NCBI RefSeq assembly: GCF_000176175.1
Contig: NZ_ACZP01000013.1
Coordinates: 620,001 to 684,000 of the forward strand
Reading direction: 5' to 3'
DNA: 64,000 nucleotides
Source of the DNA: Vibrio furnissii CIP 102972
GTDB lineage: Bacteria; Pseudomonadota; Gammaproteobacteria; Enterobacterales; Vibrionaceae
Position numbers and translations under genes: made by a program. Positions 37,180 to 46,157 of the stretch are shown here, piece after piece. Under the pieces are notes generated by a model. It did no database searches and was not told where the DNA came from. It worked only from the letters and a program-made list of their open reading frames with translations. Numbering within the stretch: position 1 is the stretch's first letter; each line of letters begins with the position of its first letter.

Positions 37180-37653
37180 TTATGCCTTGTTCGCCTGTGA
37201 ATTAAGCAGCTTTTCTACTTCAGTCATCAAAAACGTGAGCCCTTCTTCATCAGTTTCTGAAAAACGGCCAACAGTTGGACTGTCAATATCCAACACGCCC
37301 ATGACTTCGCCGTTGATCGAAAACGGAATAACAATCTCAGAATTGCTTGCCGCATCACAGGCAATATGTCCTTCAAACGCGTGAACATCATACACACGTT
37401 GTACAGAATTTGTGGCAACAGCCGTTCCACAGACACCACGTCCGACAGGAATACGCACACAGGCCGGCTTACCCTGGAACGGGCCCAGTACCAACTCACC
37501 GTCTCGCATCAGGTAGAAGCCGACCCAGTTCAGGTCTTCTAATTCCATGTTGAGCAGTGCGCTTAAGTTCGACAAGTTGGCGATCATGTCTGGTTCAGAC
37601 TCCAATAACGCAACAGCTTGCTTGGTTAAGCGGTGGTAATGTTCTACTTTCAT
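37180..37653 (-). CDS. msrC: Free methionine-(R)-sulfoxide reductase MsrC (GAF fold)
   Basis: 157 residues from the ATG of MKVEHYHRLTKQAV. A GAF domain with NWVGFYLMRDGELVLGPFQGKPAC, VGRGVCGTA and HIACDAASNSEIVIP, which keeps all three conserved cysteines of the fRMsr catalytic and resolving set. It reduces free Met-R-sulfoxide. A start four codons upstream (TTG at 37665) is possible. It precedes proQ, as yebR does in E. coli. Confidence 0.92.
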   Translation of the reverse strand: MKVEHYHRLTKQAVALLESEPDMIANLSNLSALLNMELEDLNWVGFYLMRDGELVLGPFQGKPACVRIPVGRGVCGTAVATNSVQRVYDVHAFEGHIACDAASNSEIVIPFSINGEVMGVLDIDSPTVGRFSETDEEGLTFLMTEVEKLLNSQANKA

Positions 37654-37741
37654 ACTAACTTCCAATTGAAAAATAAAGACTTCACTAACGGTTCTACGTA
37701 AAATGGCACCCAGAAGTTAAATAGGATGCATTCTCATTATA

Positions 37742-39538
37742 ATGACGTATACCAGTGACACTATTAGCCGTTCTTGGCTCATAACTCAAGTTAAAAAACA
37801 TAAGTCTAAGTTGTTGTACGCGAATGCGATCGCGATCGTTACAACTTTAATCAGCGTACCGATCCCGCTGCTGATGCCACTCATGGTTGATGAAGTTCTC
37901 CTCAATCAACCCGGAACCGGCTTAGCGGTGATGAACCATTGGTTGCCAACCGCGTGGCAAACGCCAACTGGCTACATCATGTTTACCCTGCTGCTGGTGG
38001 TACTCATGCGTGCGGCCAGCCAACTGCTCAATATCGTGCAAAACCGCCAATTTACGCTGGTGTCAAAAACCATCACCTTCCAAATGCGCAGCAAGATGAT
38101 TGATAAATTGGGGCGCATTAGCATAAAGCAATATGAAACCCGCGGCAGTGGCGGGATCAATGCGCATCTCATTACCGATATTGAAACGATTGATCAGTTT
38201 ATTGGCACCACGCTGAGTAAATTCATCATCAGTTTCTTAACGGTGATTGGCACTGCGATTGTTTTGCTTTGGCTGGAATGGCGTTTAGGCCTGTTTATTT
38301 TGCTGGTCAACCCGATTGTGATTTATTTCTCGCGCAAGCTGGGCAGCAAAGTGAAACACCTCAAGAAACGTGAAAATCAAGCATTTGAGCGCTTCCAAAA
38401 TCGCTTGGTTGAAACGCTGGACGGTATTTATCAGCTGCGCGCTGCCAACAAAGAGCGTGAGTTTCTCGCACAATTGACAGCCAACGCTGATGCGGTACGT
38501 CGTCATGCCGATAAGTACGCTTGGCAATCCGAAGCTGCCGGTCGTCTCTCGTTTCTCCTATTCTTATTAGGTTTCGAGCTCTTTCGCGCCGTTGCCATGC
38601 TGATGGTGGTATTTAGCGACCTGACCATTGGCCAGATTTTTGCCGTGTTTGGCTATCTGTGGTTCATGCTCAGCCCTGTGCAAGAGCTTTTGGGCATTCA
38701 GTTTTCGTGGTACAGCGCCAAAGCTGCCTTGAATCGCATCAACGATTTACTCCAACTAGAAGAAGAACATCGCCCACCAAGCAAGGTCAACCCCTTTACC
38801 GATGACCGTGAAGTGGATGTGTCGATTTCGCACGTCGATTTCTCTTACGATGGCGAACACAATGTATTGGACGATTTGTCACTGATCATACCCGCAGGTA
38901 AGAAAGTGGCCTTAGTCGGTGCCAGCGGTGGCGGGAAATCCACTTTAATCCAGCTGTTGATCGGCGTGTATCGCGCCAATTCTGGGGAAATTCGCTATAA
39001 CGGCGAGACGTGCGACGACATCAGTTTTGATGTCATTCGCAGTCAGATCGCGGTTGTGCTGCAACAACCTGTACTTTTCAATGATACTTTGAGGCATAAT
39101 CTCACCCTTGGTAGCGACTACGATGAACTGTCCTTGTGGCGCGCATTAGAGATCGCACAGATGCAGGATGTGATAAGCAAACTGAATCAGGGGCTCGACA
39201 CTCAAATTGGGCGCAACGGCATCCGTTTGTCCGGCGGGCAACGCCAACGTTTGGCGATTGCTCGAATGGTGCTCAGTAATCCGAAATTTGTCATCTTGGA
39301 TGAAGCGACCTCGGCACTCGATACCGCTACCGAAGCCGCGCTGCATAAAGCGCTAACGGAGTTCCTGCAAGGCAGAACCACACTGATTGTGGCGCACCGC
39401 CTCTCTGCAGTGAAGCAGGCCGATTTGATCTACGTGCTGGAAGACGGAAAAGTGAGTCAATCCGGTACACATGGAGAGCTGGTTGAACAAGAAGGTTTGT
39501 ATCAGACATTGTACGGTTCCATTCAATCGCACGCCTAA
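37742..39538 (+). CDS. ABC-type multidrug/lipid exporter (half transporter)
   Basis: 598 residues: six-helix type I exporter domain (about 25-310), then an ATPase domain with Walker A (GASGGGKST), signature (LSGGQRQRLAIARMV), Walker B (FVILDEATSALD) and H-loop (LIVAHRLSA). The layout is MsbA-like and it should act as a homodimer or with an unseen partner. Substrate unknown. It is divergent from msrC and followed 39 bp later by letA, but it is not usually part of the letAB unit in E. coli. Confidence 0.9.
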   Translation: MTYTSDTISRSWLITQVKKHKSKLLYANAIAIVTTLISVPIPLLMPLMVDEVLLNQPGTGLAVMNHWLPTAWQTPTGYIMFTLLLVVLMRAASQLLNIVQNRQFTLVSKTITFQMRSKMIDKLGRISIKQYETRGSGGINAHLITDIETIDQFIGTTLSKFIISFLTVIGTAIVLLWLEWRLGLFILLVNPIVIYFSRKLGSKVKHLKKRENQAFERFQNRLVETLDGIYQLRAANKEREFLAQLTANADAVRRHADKYAWQSEAAGRLSFLLFLLGFELFRAVAMLMVVFSDLTIGQIFAVFGYLWFMLSPVQELLGIQFSWYSAKAALNRINDLLQLEEEHRPPSKVNPFTDDREVDVSISHVDFSYDGEHNVLDDLSLIIPAGKKVALVGASGGGKSTLIQLLIGVYRANSGEIRYNGETCDDISFDVIRSQIAVVLQQPVLFNDTLRHNLTLGSDYDELSLWRALEIAQMQDVISKLNQGLDTQIGRNGIRLSGGQRQRLAIARMVLSNPKFVILDEATSALDTATEAALHKALTEFLQGRTTLIVAHRLSAVKQADLIYVLEDGKVSQSGTHGELVEQEGLYQTLYGSIQSHA

Positions 39539-39540
39539 AG

Positions 39541-39553
39541 GTGACGTTGTCAC
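39541..39553. other. matS site (MatP binding site), perfect match
   Basis: GTGACGTTGTCAC matches GTGACRNYGTCAC at all positions. It lies in the 39-bp gap between the ABC exporter and letA, starting two bases after the stop codon. Confidence 0.85.
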
Positions 39554-39577
39554 TCGCGTGAGTGTGGAACGAGCGCG

Positions 39578-40834
39578 ATGAAAGTCAAAGCGTTACAGAA
39601 GCACCTGACAGAAAGCAGCTCGATTCGGCTGTGCCAAGGGTGCGAACTGCCTGTGGACGTGATTGACGTCGAACGGGGAAAAAGCGCTTATTGTCCACGC
39701 TGCGGTACGCAGTTGTATCGTGGCGGCAGTCCGTCACTGTCGGGTAATTTGGCCATCGCAATCACCTGTTTGCTGCTGTTTATTCCGTCGCAATTTTTCG
39801 ATTTCATCAGCATACGCTTGGTCGGTGTGATGATCCCAGCCTCTCTGCCTGCGGGTATCCTGGCGATGAGCAACGAAGGCTACCTCGCGCTCGCCCTACT
39901 GGTGTTTTTCTGCAGCACGCTGGCACCATTTTTGGTATGTGGCTCAGTGGTGGTGGCGCACTTATCGCTGCACCACCACTGGTTTAAAGGCTTGCGTTAT
40001 TCACTCACTTTGATTCAGAAACTCAAATCTTGGGCCATGATGGATGTGTTTCTGGTCAGCGTCGCCGTGTCGTGCTTCAAACTCAAAGACTACTCCGATA
40101 TTTTTGTCGGCCCGGCGTTGTATAGCCTCGTGCTACTGCAACTCTTCACTGTGCTCCTGATCAGCCGCATCAGTGTGCGCCGCTATTGGGAAGCGTGGAA
40201 ACCGGAGTGCGACTACGCCGCCGACAATAAACAAGTCCACTGTCACAACTGCCATTTGTCGCAGCCAGAAGCAGCGCGTTGTACACGTTGCCATCACAAA
40301 CTGTATCACCGGAAACCGCAATCCATTGAACGCACGTGGGCATATGTCATTGCCGCCAGCGTCGCGATTTTCCCAGCCAATATCATTCCAATTTCGATTT
40401 TGATCACCAACGGTCAACGCTTAGAAGACACCATTTTTTCCGGCGTTGCTTCATTAGTGAACAGCGGCATGGTGGGGATTGCGATCATCATTTTTGTCGC
40501 CAGTATTGTTGTACCGGTCGCAAAAATTTTGGGGCTGATTTATTTATTGCTGGCGATCCGCTTTAAACGCAGCGTATACCACCACCAGCGAATGACGATT
40601 TTTTATGTGATTCGATGGATTGGCAAATGGTCCGTGATGGACCTGTTTGTGATTTCCATCATGCTAACCTTGGTCGATCGTGGCCAGATTCTTGATTTTA
40701 CGCCCGGATATGGTGCGGTCGCTTTTGGTATGGTGGTCGTATTGACCATGTTGGCTGCAGAAAGCCTCGACCCCCGCCTGATATGGGACAACTATCCGAG
40801 CGCCGCTTCGAAGAATGAGTCGAATAATGAGTAA
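39578..40834 (+). CDS. letA: LetA-type integral membrane protein (PqiA/YebS family)
   Basis: 418 residues: two tandem PqiA modules, each opening with a four-cysteine zinc ribbon (CQGCELPV...CPRCGTQL, and CHNCHLS...CTRCHHKL) and followed by four membrane helices. LetA is the inner-membrane partner of LetB in lipid transport between inner and outer membrane. The gene overlaps letB by 20 bp and the order letA-letB-rsmF equals E. coli yebS-yebT-yebU. Confidence 0.93.
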   Translation: MKVKALQKHLTESSSIRLCQGCELPVDVIDVERGKSAYCPRCGTQLYRGGSPSLSGNLAIAITCLLLFIPSQFFDFISIRLVGVMIPASLPAGILAMSNEGYLALALLVFFCSTLAPFLVCGSVVVAHLSLHHHWFKGLRYSLTLIQKLKSWAMMDVFLVSVAVSCFKLKDYSDIFVGPALYSLVLLQLFTVLLISRISVRRYWEAWKPECDYAADNKQVHCHNCHLSQPEAARCTRCHHKLYHRKPQSIERTWAYVIAASVAIFPANIIPISILITNGQRLEDTIFSGVASLVNSGMVGIAIIIFVASIVVPVAKILGLIYLLLAIRFKRSVYHHQRMTIFYVIRWIGKWSVMDLFVISIMLTLVDRGQILDFTPGYGAVAFGMVVVLTMLAAESLDPRLIWDNYPSAASKNESNNE

Positions 40835-43463
40835 TGAACCAACGAAACAAGCCGCCTATTCGCCCGATGTAAAGCGCAATAAAGGCATTTCCCCATTGTG
40901 GATTTTGCCGATCCTCACGATGATTCTTGCCGGTTGGCTAGTCGTCAAGGCCATTCACGATGCGGGCGAGCGTATTCAAATTTACTTCTCCGATGCACAA
41001 GGCTTGGTTGCCGGTCGTACCACCATCCGCTATCAAGGCTTGGAAGTGGGCATGGTTCGCGATATCAAGCTTTCTCCGGATCTCAACAGTATTTACGTTG
41101 AAGCCGATGTGTATCCAGAAGCCACTCGCCTACTCTCTTCGGAAACACGATTCTGGCTGGTCAAACCGACCGCAAGTTTATCCGGTGTTTCGGGGCTGGA
41201 TGCGTTGGTCTCGGGCAACTATATCGCCATCCAGCCGGGCAGCGACGTGGATGACGACAACGATCATCCTGAACAATATCGCGCGTTGGATTCTGCACCG
41301 TCGGATCTGCTGGCCAACAGCGGTTTAACCATCTCGCTCAAAGCCAGCGATTTGGGTGGTATCTCGATTGGGTCGCAAATCGTCTACAAGAAAATTCCGA
41401 TTGGTGAAGTCTACAGTTACAAGCTCAATGACGACGCCAAATCGGTCGTCATTCAGGCGTCTATTCGCAACGAATATCGCCACATTATTACCTCAGAAAG
41501 TCGTTTCTGGAACGTGAGCGGCATCGGCACCAGCATTGGTTTTGACGGCGTCGATGTACGACTGGAAAGCCTCAGCGCGCTGCTGGGCGGTTCGATCGCG
41601 GTCGATTCCCCAGATGGTGGTGAGCCTGTGGCGCAGAATACACAATTTCGCCTCTACAAAGATCTCAAAACTGCCGGGCGCGGTATTCCGGTGAAGATCG
41701 TGCTTCCAGACGACAACAACATCAATCCGTCGGGCGCACCAATCATCTATCGTGGCATTGAAATTGGTCAAATCACCAACTTGCAGCTGCAAAATGACCA
41801 AATCTTAGCATCGGCCGCCATTCAACCAGCGTTTAGCGATCTGCTCACATCGGGCAGCCACTTTGTGTTAGAAGAAGCAAAAGTCTCACTAACCGGCGTT
41901 GAAAACTTAGCCAACCTTGTCAAAGGTAACTTTCTCACACTGGTACCGGGTGACGGCAAACGCGCCAGACATTTTACTGCCGTGCGTAAAGTGGCATTCA
42001 ACCAAGAGCAGTCACAATCTGTCCCCCTCACCCTGACCGCCGACAGTTCTTTTGGCTTGGATAAAGATGCGCAAATTCTCTATCGCGGCGTCGCCGTGGG
42101 CTCGGTCACCGCAGTGAAGCTCGCTGAAGATCATGTGGAGTTTGATGTACAAATCGACAAACAATACGCAGCGCTGGTGCGCTCTCAAAGTCGCTTCTAC
42201 GTCACAGGAGCAGCAACAGCAGAGCTGACGGAAGCCGGCTTAAACGTCTCCATTCCTCCGGCCAAACAGCTCTTGACCGGCTCCATCAGTTTCGTCAGCG
42301 AAGGCAACGCCACGATGCAAGCAAACTACCGCTTGTATCAAAGCCAATCTCTGGCCGAAATTGCGAAATACAATCAATCGGGCTCGCAAACCTTGCAGCT
42401 ATTTGCCGATGAGCTGCCACCTGTGAGTGCTGGCAGCCCACTGCTCTATCGCAATCTCAAAGTTGGTACCATCGCGAACTTCAAACTCACGCAGAGCGGC
42501 GTCCTGATCGAAGCGAAGATCGAAAACCAATACAAACATTTGATCACGCCACAAACAGTATTTTGGAACCGTTCCGGTGTTGAAGTGAATGCCTCATTGT
42601 CTGGTGTGAGTGTCAAAGCCGCACCGTTGCAGACGCTGATTCAAGGCGGCATCGCGTTTGACAACATCAATGGTGTTGAGAACAAACAGGGCAAGTTGTG
42701 GAAACTCTACCCCGATTACCAGCACGCGCAGAAATATGGCGAAGAGATTCTTCTTACCGCCAATGGCGATACCGGCATCACGCTCGGTACACCGATTAAA
42801 TACAACGGCGTCCAAGTGGGCGAAATTACCGATGTGATGCCCGACTTTGGCTCTCCAAACGTGCGTTTTAAAGCCCGCATTCAGCCCGCTTACGCGCCTT
42901 ATATTGCCAAAGCAGGGTCGGTATTCTGGTTGGCAGAAGCCAAAGTGGGTCTGCAAGGCATCGCCAACCTGCAAAATCTAATATCCAAGTCGATTGAAGT
43001 GAAACCGGGAAGCGGTCAAACCACCAAGCACTTTACGCTGGCCGATATGCCTTATCAGGAAAAAGGCGTTGTGTTTAGCTTGCAAAGCGAGACCCGTGGC
43101 TCCGTGAATGTGGGCACGCCGGTGTTGTATCGCGACATTGAAGTGGGACGCGTCACGGATGTTCAACTGGGTAGCTTTGCCGATCGCGTGATTTCCACCA
43201 TTGAAATTGAACCGAACTATGCCTACCTCGTGCGTGAAAATAGCGTGTTCTGGAACACGTCAGGGCTGGATGTGTCGATTGGCCTGACAGGGGCGAATGT
43301 GAAGGCCGGAACATTGGATAGCTTAGTGCGCGGTGGCATTACCTTCGCCACCCCAGAGCAAAAGCAGTTGCTCGCGCCCGCAAAATCCGGGCAATCGTTC
43401 TACCTCTATCCTGCTGCGCAAGACGATTGGAAGAAATGGCGAACCGCTATTCCAAAATCTTAG
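40815..43463 (+). CDS. letB: LetB (YebT) lipid-transport tunnel protein with seven MCE domains
   Basis: 882 residues: an N-terminal membrane anchor (ISPLWILPILTMILAGWLV) and then seven MCE domains, recognisable by seven copies of a motif such as GRTTIRYQGLEVG, GSQIVYKKIPIG, GAPIIYRGIEIG, DAQILYRGVAVG, GSPLLYRNLKVG, GTPIKYNGVQVG and GTPVLYRDIEVG. The seven-domain count equals E. coli LetB, whose stacked hexameric rings form a periplasm-spanning lipid tunnel. The ATG four codons in (40827) is an alternative start, closer to the E. coli N-terminus. Confidence 0.95.
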   Translation: MSRIMSNEPTKQAAYSPDVKRNKGISPLWILPILTMILAGWLVVKAIHDAGERIQIYFSDAQGLVAGRTTIRYQGLEVGMVRDIKLSPDLNSIYVEADVYPEATRLLSSETRFWLVKPTASLSGVSGLDALVSGNYIAIQPGSDVDDDNDHPEQYRALDSAPSDLLANSGLTISLKASDLGGISIGSQIVYKKIPIGEVYSYKLNDDAKSVVIQASIRNEYRHIITSESRFWNVSGIGTSIGFDGVDVRLESLSALLGGSIAVDSPDGGEPVAQNTQFRLYKDLKTAGRGIPVKIVLPDDNNINPSGAPIIYRGIEIGQITNLQLQNDQILASAAIQPAFSDLLTSGSHFVLEEAKVSLTGVENLANLVKGNFLTLVPGDGKRARHFTAVRKVAFNQEQSQSVPLTLTADSSFGLDKDAQILYRGVAVGSVTAVKLAEDHVEFDVQIDKQYAALVRSQSRFYVTGAATAELTEAGLNVSIPPAKQLLTGSISFVSEGNATMQANYRLYQSQSLAEIAKYNQSGSQTLQLFADELPPVSAGSPLLYRNLKVGTIANFKLTQSGVLIEAKIENQYKHLITPQTVFWNRSGVEVNASLSGVSVKAAPLQTLIQGGIAFDNINGVENKQGKLWKLYPDYQHAQKYGEEILLTANGDTGITLGTPIKYNGVQVGEITDVMPDFGSPNVRFKARIQPAYAPYIAKAGSVFWLAEAKVGLQGIANLQNLISKSIEVKPGSGQTTKHFTLADMPYQEKGVVFSLQSETRGSVNVGTPVLYRDIEVGRVTDVQLGSFADRVISTIEIEPNYAYLVRENSVFWNTSGLDVSIGLTGANVKAGTLDSLVRGGITFATPEQKQLLAPAKSGQSFYLYPAAQDDWKKWRTAIPKS

Positions 43464-43512
43464 CCCAAGCGAAGTCCTACATGGAACGCTATCCATACAT
43501 CTAACCCTATCC

Positions 43513-43538
43513 ATAAGGCAGCCAAACGGCTGCCTTAT
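43513..43538 (+). terminator. Hairpin after letB
   Basis: A perfect 11-bp stem (ATAAGGCAGCC / GGCTGCCTTAT) with loop AAAC and only a weak T-rich tail. It probably ends or trims the letAB mRNA before rsmF. Confidence 0.65.
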
Positions 43539-43582
43539 TACTTTACGTCACATGACAACTTCAAGAACCTCAGTGAAAGGTA

Positions 43583-43588
43583 TATAAT
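43583..43588 (+). promoter_or_regulatory. Probable -10 box of rsmF
   Basis: TATAAT lies 32 bp before the rsmF TTG start and after the letB hairpin. A good -35 is not visible at 17 bp (TTCAAG). Confidence 0.45.
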
Positions 43589-43620
43589 TCCGGCCCCCAA
43601 TCCGAGACCGAGATACCATT

Positions 43621-45045
43621 TTGCATTCAAATATTTCTCTACCTGAAGCGTTTCTTTCCACCATGGCCGAAATCCTACCTTCGTCGTTGAATATGGATGA
43701 TTTCATTGCCGCTTGTCAGCGCCCATTGCGTAAAAGCATTCGGGTCAACACGCTGAAGATCAGTGTGGAAGCATTTCTGTCGCGCGCCAAAGAGAAAGGT
43801 TGGATGTTAGAGGCGGTGCCTTGGTGTGACACCGGATTCTGGATTGATGCCGACGAGAGCGACGTGCCGTTAGGCAATACCGCAGAACACATGGCGGGAC
43901 TATTCTACATTCAAGAAGCCAGCTCAATGATGCCCGTCTCGGCACTGTTTATGGATGCTAGCGAACGTTTTGATGCCGTATTGGATATGGCAGCAGCGCC
44001 GGGTTCGAAAACCACGCAAATCGCAGCACTGATGAATAATGCCGGCATTTTGGTCGCCAATGAATTCTCAGCCAGCCGTGTGAAAGTATTGCACGCTAAC
44101 ATCGAACGCTGTGGCATTCGCAATACCGCATTAAGCAACTTCGATGGTCGTGTATTTGGCGGCTGGTTACCCGAACAGTTCGATGCGGTGCTGATTGACG
44201 CGCCCTGCTCTGGCGAAGGCACCATTCGCAAAGATCCCGATGCGATGAAAAACTGGAGCAAAGCGTCTGTATTATCGATTGCGGATACACAAAAGGACTT
44301 AATTGAAAGCGCATTTCAAGCGCTGAAAGTCGGCGGTGTGTTGGTCTATTCAACCTGTACATTAAGCCGAGAAGAGAACCAACAGGTCTGTTGGCATCTG
44401 AAAAATACCTATGGCGATGCAGTGAGTTTTGAGCGCCTTGATAATTTGTTCGAACATGCAGACCAAGCGATTACCGAAGAAGGATTCTTGCATATTTTCC
44501 CTCAAGTTTATGACTGCGAAGGCTTCTTTGTAGCGCGGATTCGCAAACATGCCGCCGTTGAAACCCCTGCGGTGAAAAAACGCCTGGGCAAATTCCCGTT
44601 CGAAAAAGCGTCGAACAAAGTCCGCGCCGAGATTGAAAAACAACTGGATGGCGCATTGAGCATCCACCTACCACAAGACGCGGACATTTGGCTGCGCGAC
44701 AACGATGTGTGGCTATTCCCGCATGCCCTTGAACCGATGCTCGGAGAACTACGTTTTTCACGCATGGGGATCAAAATTGCAGAAACCCATAAGAAAGGCT
44801 ATCGCTGGCAACACCAAGTCGCGACGACGTTAGCAACTGGCCAAGAAGCCAATCGTGTTGAACTTTCGATTGATGATGCACGTGAATGGTACATGGGGCG
44901 AGATGTGCGTCCAGAAGGTCAAAGTGGCCAAGGCGAAGTGATTGTCTGTTATGGTAACGATGTGATTGGACTCGGGAAATGGGTGGGGAATCGCGTGAAA
45001 AATGGCCTTCCTCGCGAACTGGTTCGAGATAAAAACCTGTTCTAA
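43621..45045 (+). CDS. rsmF: 16S rRNA (cytosine-1407-C5) methyltransferase RsmF
   Basis: 474 residues starting at a TTG ([17 protein letters not shown]); similarity to RsmF begins at this codon and there is no upstream ATG, so the TTG is preferred. SAM-binding and catalytic motifs: [29 protein letters not shown] and [13 protein letters not shown] with the two cysteines of the m5C family. A C-terminal RNA-binding part follows. It is the E. coli yebU position after letAB. Confidence 0.95.
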   Translation: MHSNISLPEAFLSTMAEILPSSLNMDDFIAACQRPLRKSIRVNTLKISVEAFLSRAKEKGWMLEAVPWCDTGFWIDADESDVPLGNTAEHMAGLFYIQEASSMMPVSALFMDASERFDAVLDMAAAPGSKTTQIAALMNNAGILVANEFSASRVKVLHANIERCGIRNTALSNFDGRVFGGWLPEQFDAVLIDAPCSGEGTIRKDPDAMKNWSKASVLSIADTQKDLIESAFQALKVGGVLVYSTCTLSREENQQVCWHLKNTYGDAVSFERLDNLFEHADQAITEEGFLHIFPQVYDCEGFFVARIRKHAAVETPAVKKRLGKFPFEKASNKVRAEIEKQLDGALSIHLPQDADIWLRDNDVWLFPHALEPMLGELRFSRMGIKIAETHKKGYRWQHQVATTLATGQEANRVELSIDDAREWYMGRDVRPEGQSGQGEVIVCYGNDVIGLGKWVGNRVKNGLPRELVRDKNLF

Positions 45046-45168
45046 ACCGGTAAACGACAGCATGAAATGCTGTCGGCCTGTCGCGAAAAAATGAGTCTGT
45101 ACTACACTTAATCTTAAGCAGTCTTAGACTCAGTTCCATTAGCGCAGGCTCTTTGGAGCCATTCCCCT

Positions 45169-45204
45169 AGGCCCTAAACGCCTTACGTTTTGGGCCTTTT
45201 TTTC
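45169..45204 (+). terminator. Intrinsic terminator of rsmF
   Basis: Stem AGGCCC-T-AAAC / GTTT-T-GGGCCT with one mismatch, 7-nt loop, and a run of seven T residues. Confidence 0.88.
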
Positions 45205-45218
45205 TTAGGGAAAATACC

Positions 45219-46055
45219 TTATTCAGCGAGGCGAATACCGTCTTTTTCAATCAGGATCTTACCTTGCTTAAACAGGCCACCGATGGTCTTCTTGAAGGTG
45301 CCCTTACTGGTTCGGAAGGTCGCAAAAATCGCTTCCGGCGTCGACTTATCGCTCAGTGGCAAGAAGCCGCCTTTCTTCTGCAAAGTGTCCAGAATTTTCT
45401 CGCTCAGATCATCCATCTTCGCAATGCCCACTTTCTGCAGCGCCAGATCGATTTTGCCATCTTCACGAATATGCTTGATGTAACCTTTCAGCTTCTTACC
45501 GATAAAGAGCTTACCAAATACATCAGATGGGAAAATCATGCCCCAGTGTTGACCGTTGATGATCGCCTTATAGCCCAAGTCGGAGCGTTCTGCGATGATC
45601 AAATCAACCTGTTCATTTTGCGCGTACTTGGCTGGCGTTTTATCCAGCAGCTTGTTGAACTTCGTGGTGCCCACGATACGGCCCGAGGCTTTATCGGTGT
45701 AGACATAAACCAAGATATTTTGGCCAGCAGTAAAGCGCGCACGTTGCTCACTGTAGGGCACAAGCAAATCTTTGTCTTTGATTCCCCAGTTGACGAAAGC
45801 ACCGGTCGTGTTGACGCCTTCAATCTTCATCAGGCCCCATTCACCCACTTTGGCGATTGGTGTTTCTGTGGTCGCCGCCAGTTGGTTTTCTGAATCAAAG
45901 TACAGGAACACATCAATAAAGTGTCCCAATTCCACACCTTCAGGTGCGAATCGTTTTGGCAGCAACGTCGTCCCGAATTCCCCGGCGTCCAGGAAGACAC
46001 CAAAATCGGTAATTTTTACGACTTCTAGATTGTTAATCTGACCAACGTTAATCAT
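45219..46055 (-). CDS. CvfB/YitL-family S1 RNA-binding protein
   Basis: 278 residues: three S1-like OB domains (starting at KITDFGVFLDAGEFG, WGLMKIEGVNTTGAFVNWG and a third in the middle) and a C-terminal winged helix (GFLPLSDKSTPEAIFATF). The layout matches CvfB, which affects RNA metabolism and virulence in staphylococci; the role in Vibrio is not established. Monocistronic, convergent with rsmF. Confidence 0.88.
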   Translation of the reverse strand: MINVGQINNLEVVKITDFGVFLDAGEFGTTLLPKRFAPEGVELGHFIDVFLYFDSENQLAATTETPIAKVGEWGLMKIEGVNTTGAFVNWGIKDKDLLVPYSEQRARFTAGQNILVYVYTDKASGRIVGTTKFNKLLDKTPAKYAQNEQVDLIIAERSDLGYKAIINGQHWGMIFPSDVFGKLFIGKKLKGYIKHIREDGKIDLALQKVGIAKMDDLSEKILDTLQKKGGFLPLSDKSTPEAIFATFRTSKGTFKKTIGGLFKQGKILIEKDGIRLAE

Positions 46056-46157
46056 TTAAAACTGTCTCACATCAAATTTGCAGAGATTATACGTGATCTC
46101 TGTTATGCTTTCCCCCATTCAACAGAGAAAATTAAGCAATTTTTTCAGGAGTTTTCG

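Noticed and set aside
40900-43400. Periodic similarity across letB as a DNA repeat array or CRISPR
   Set aside because: The repetition is at protein level (seven MCE domains) with diverged DNA; there are no constant repeats or spacers.
43547-43556. GTCACATGAC palindrome as a matS-like element
   Set aside because: The half sites point outward compared with matS; a chance dyad after letB.
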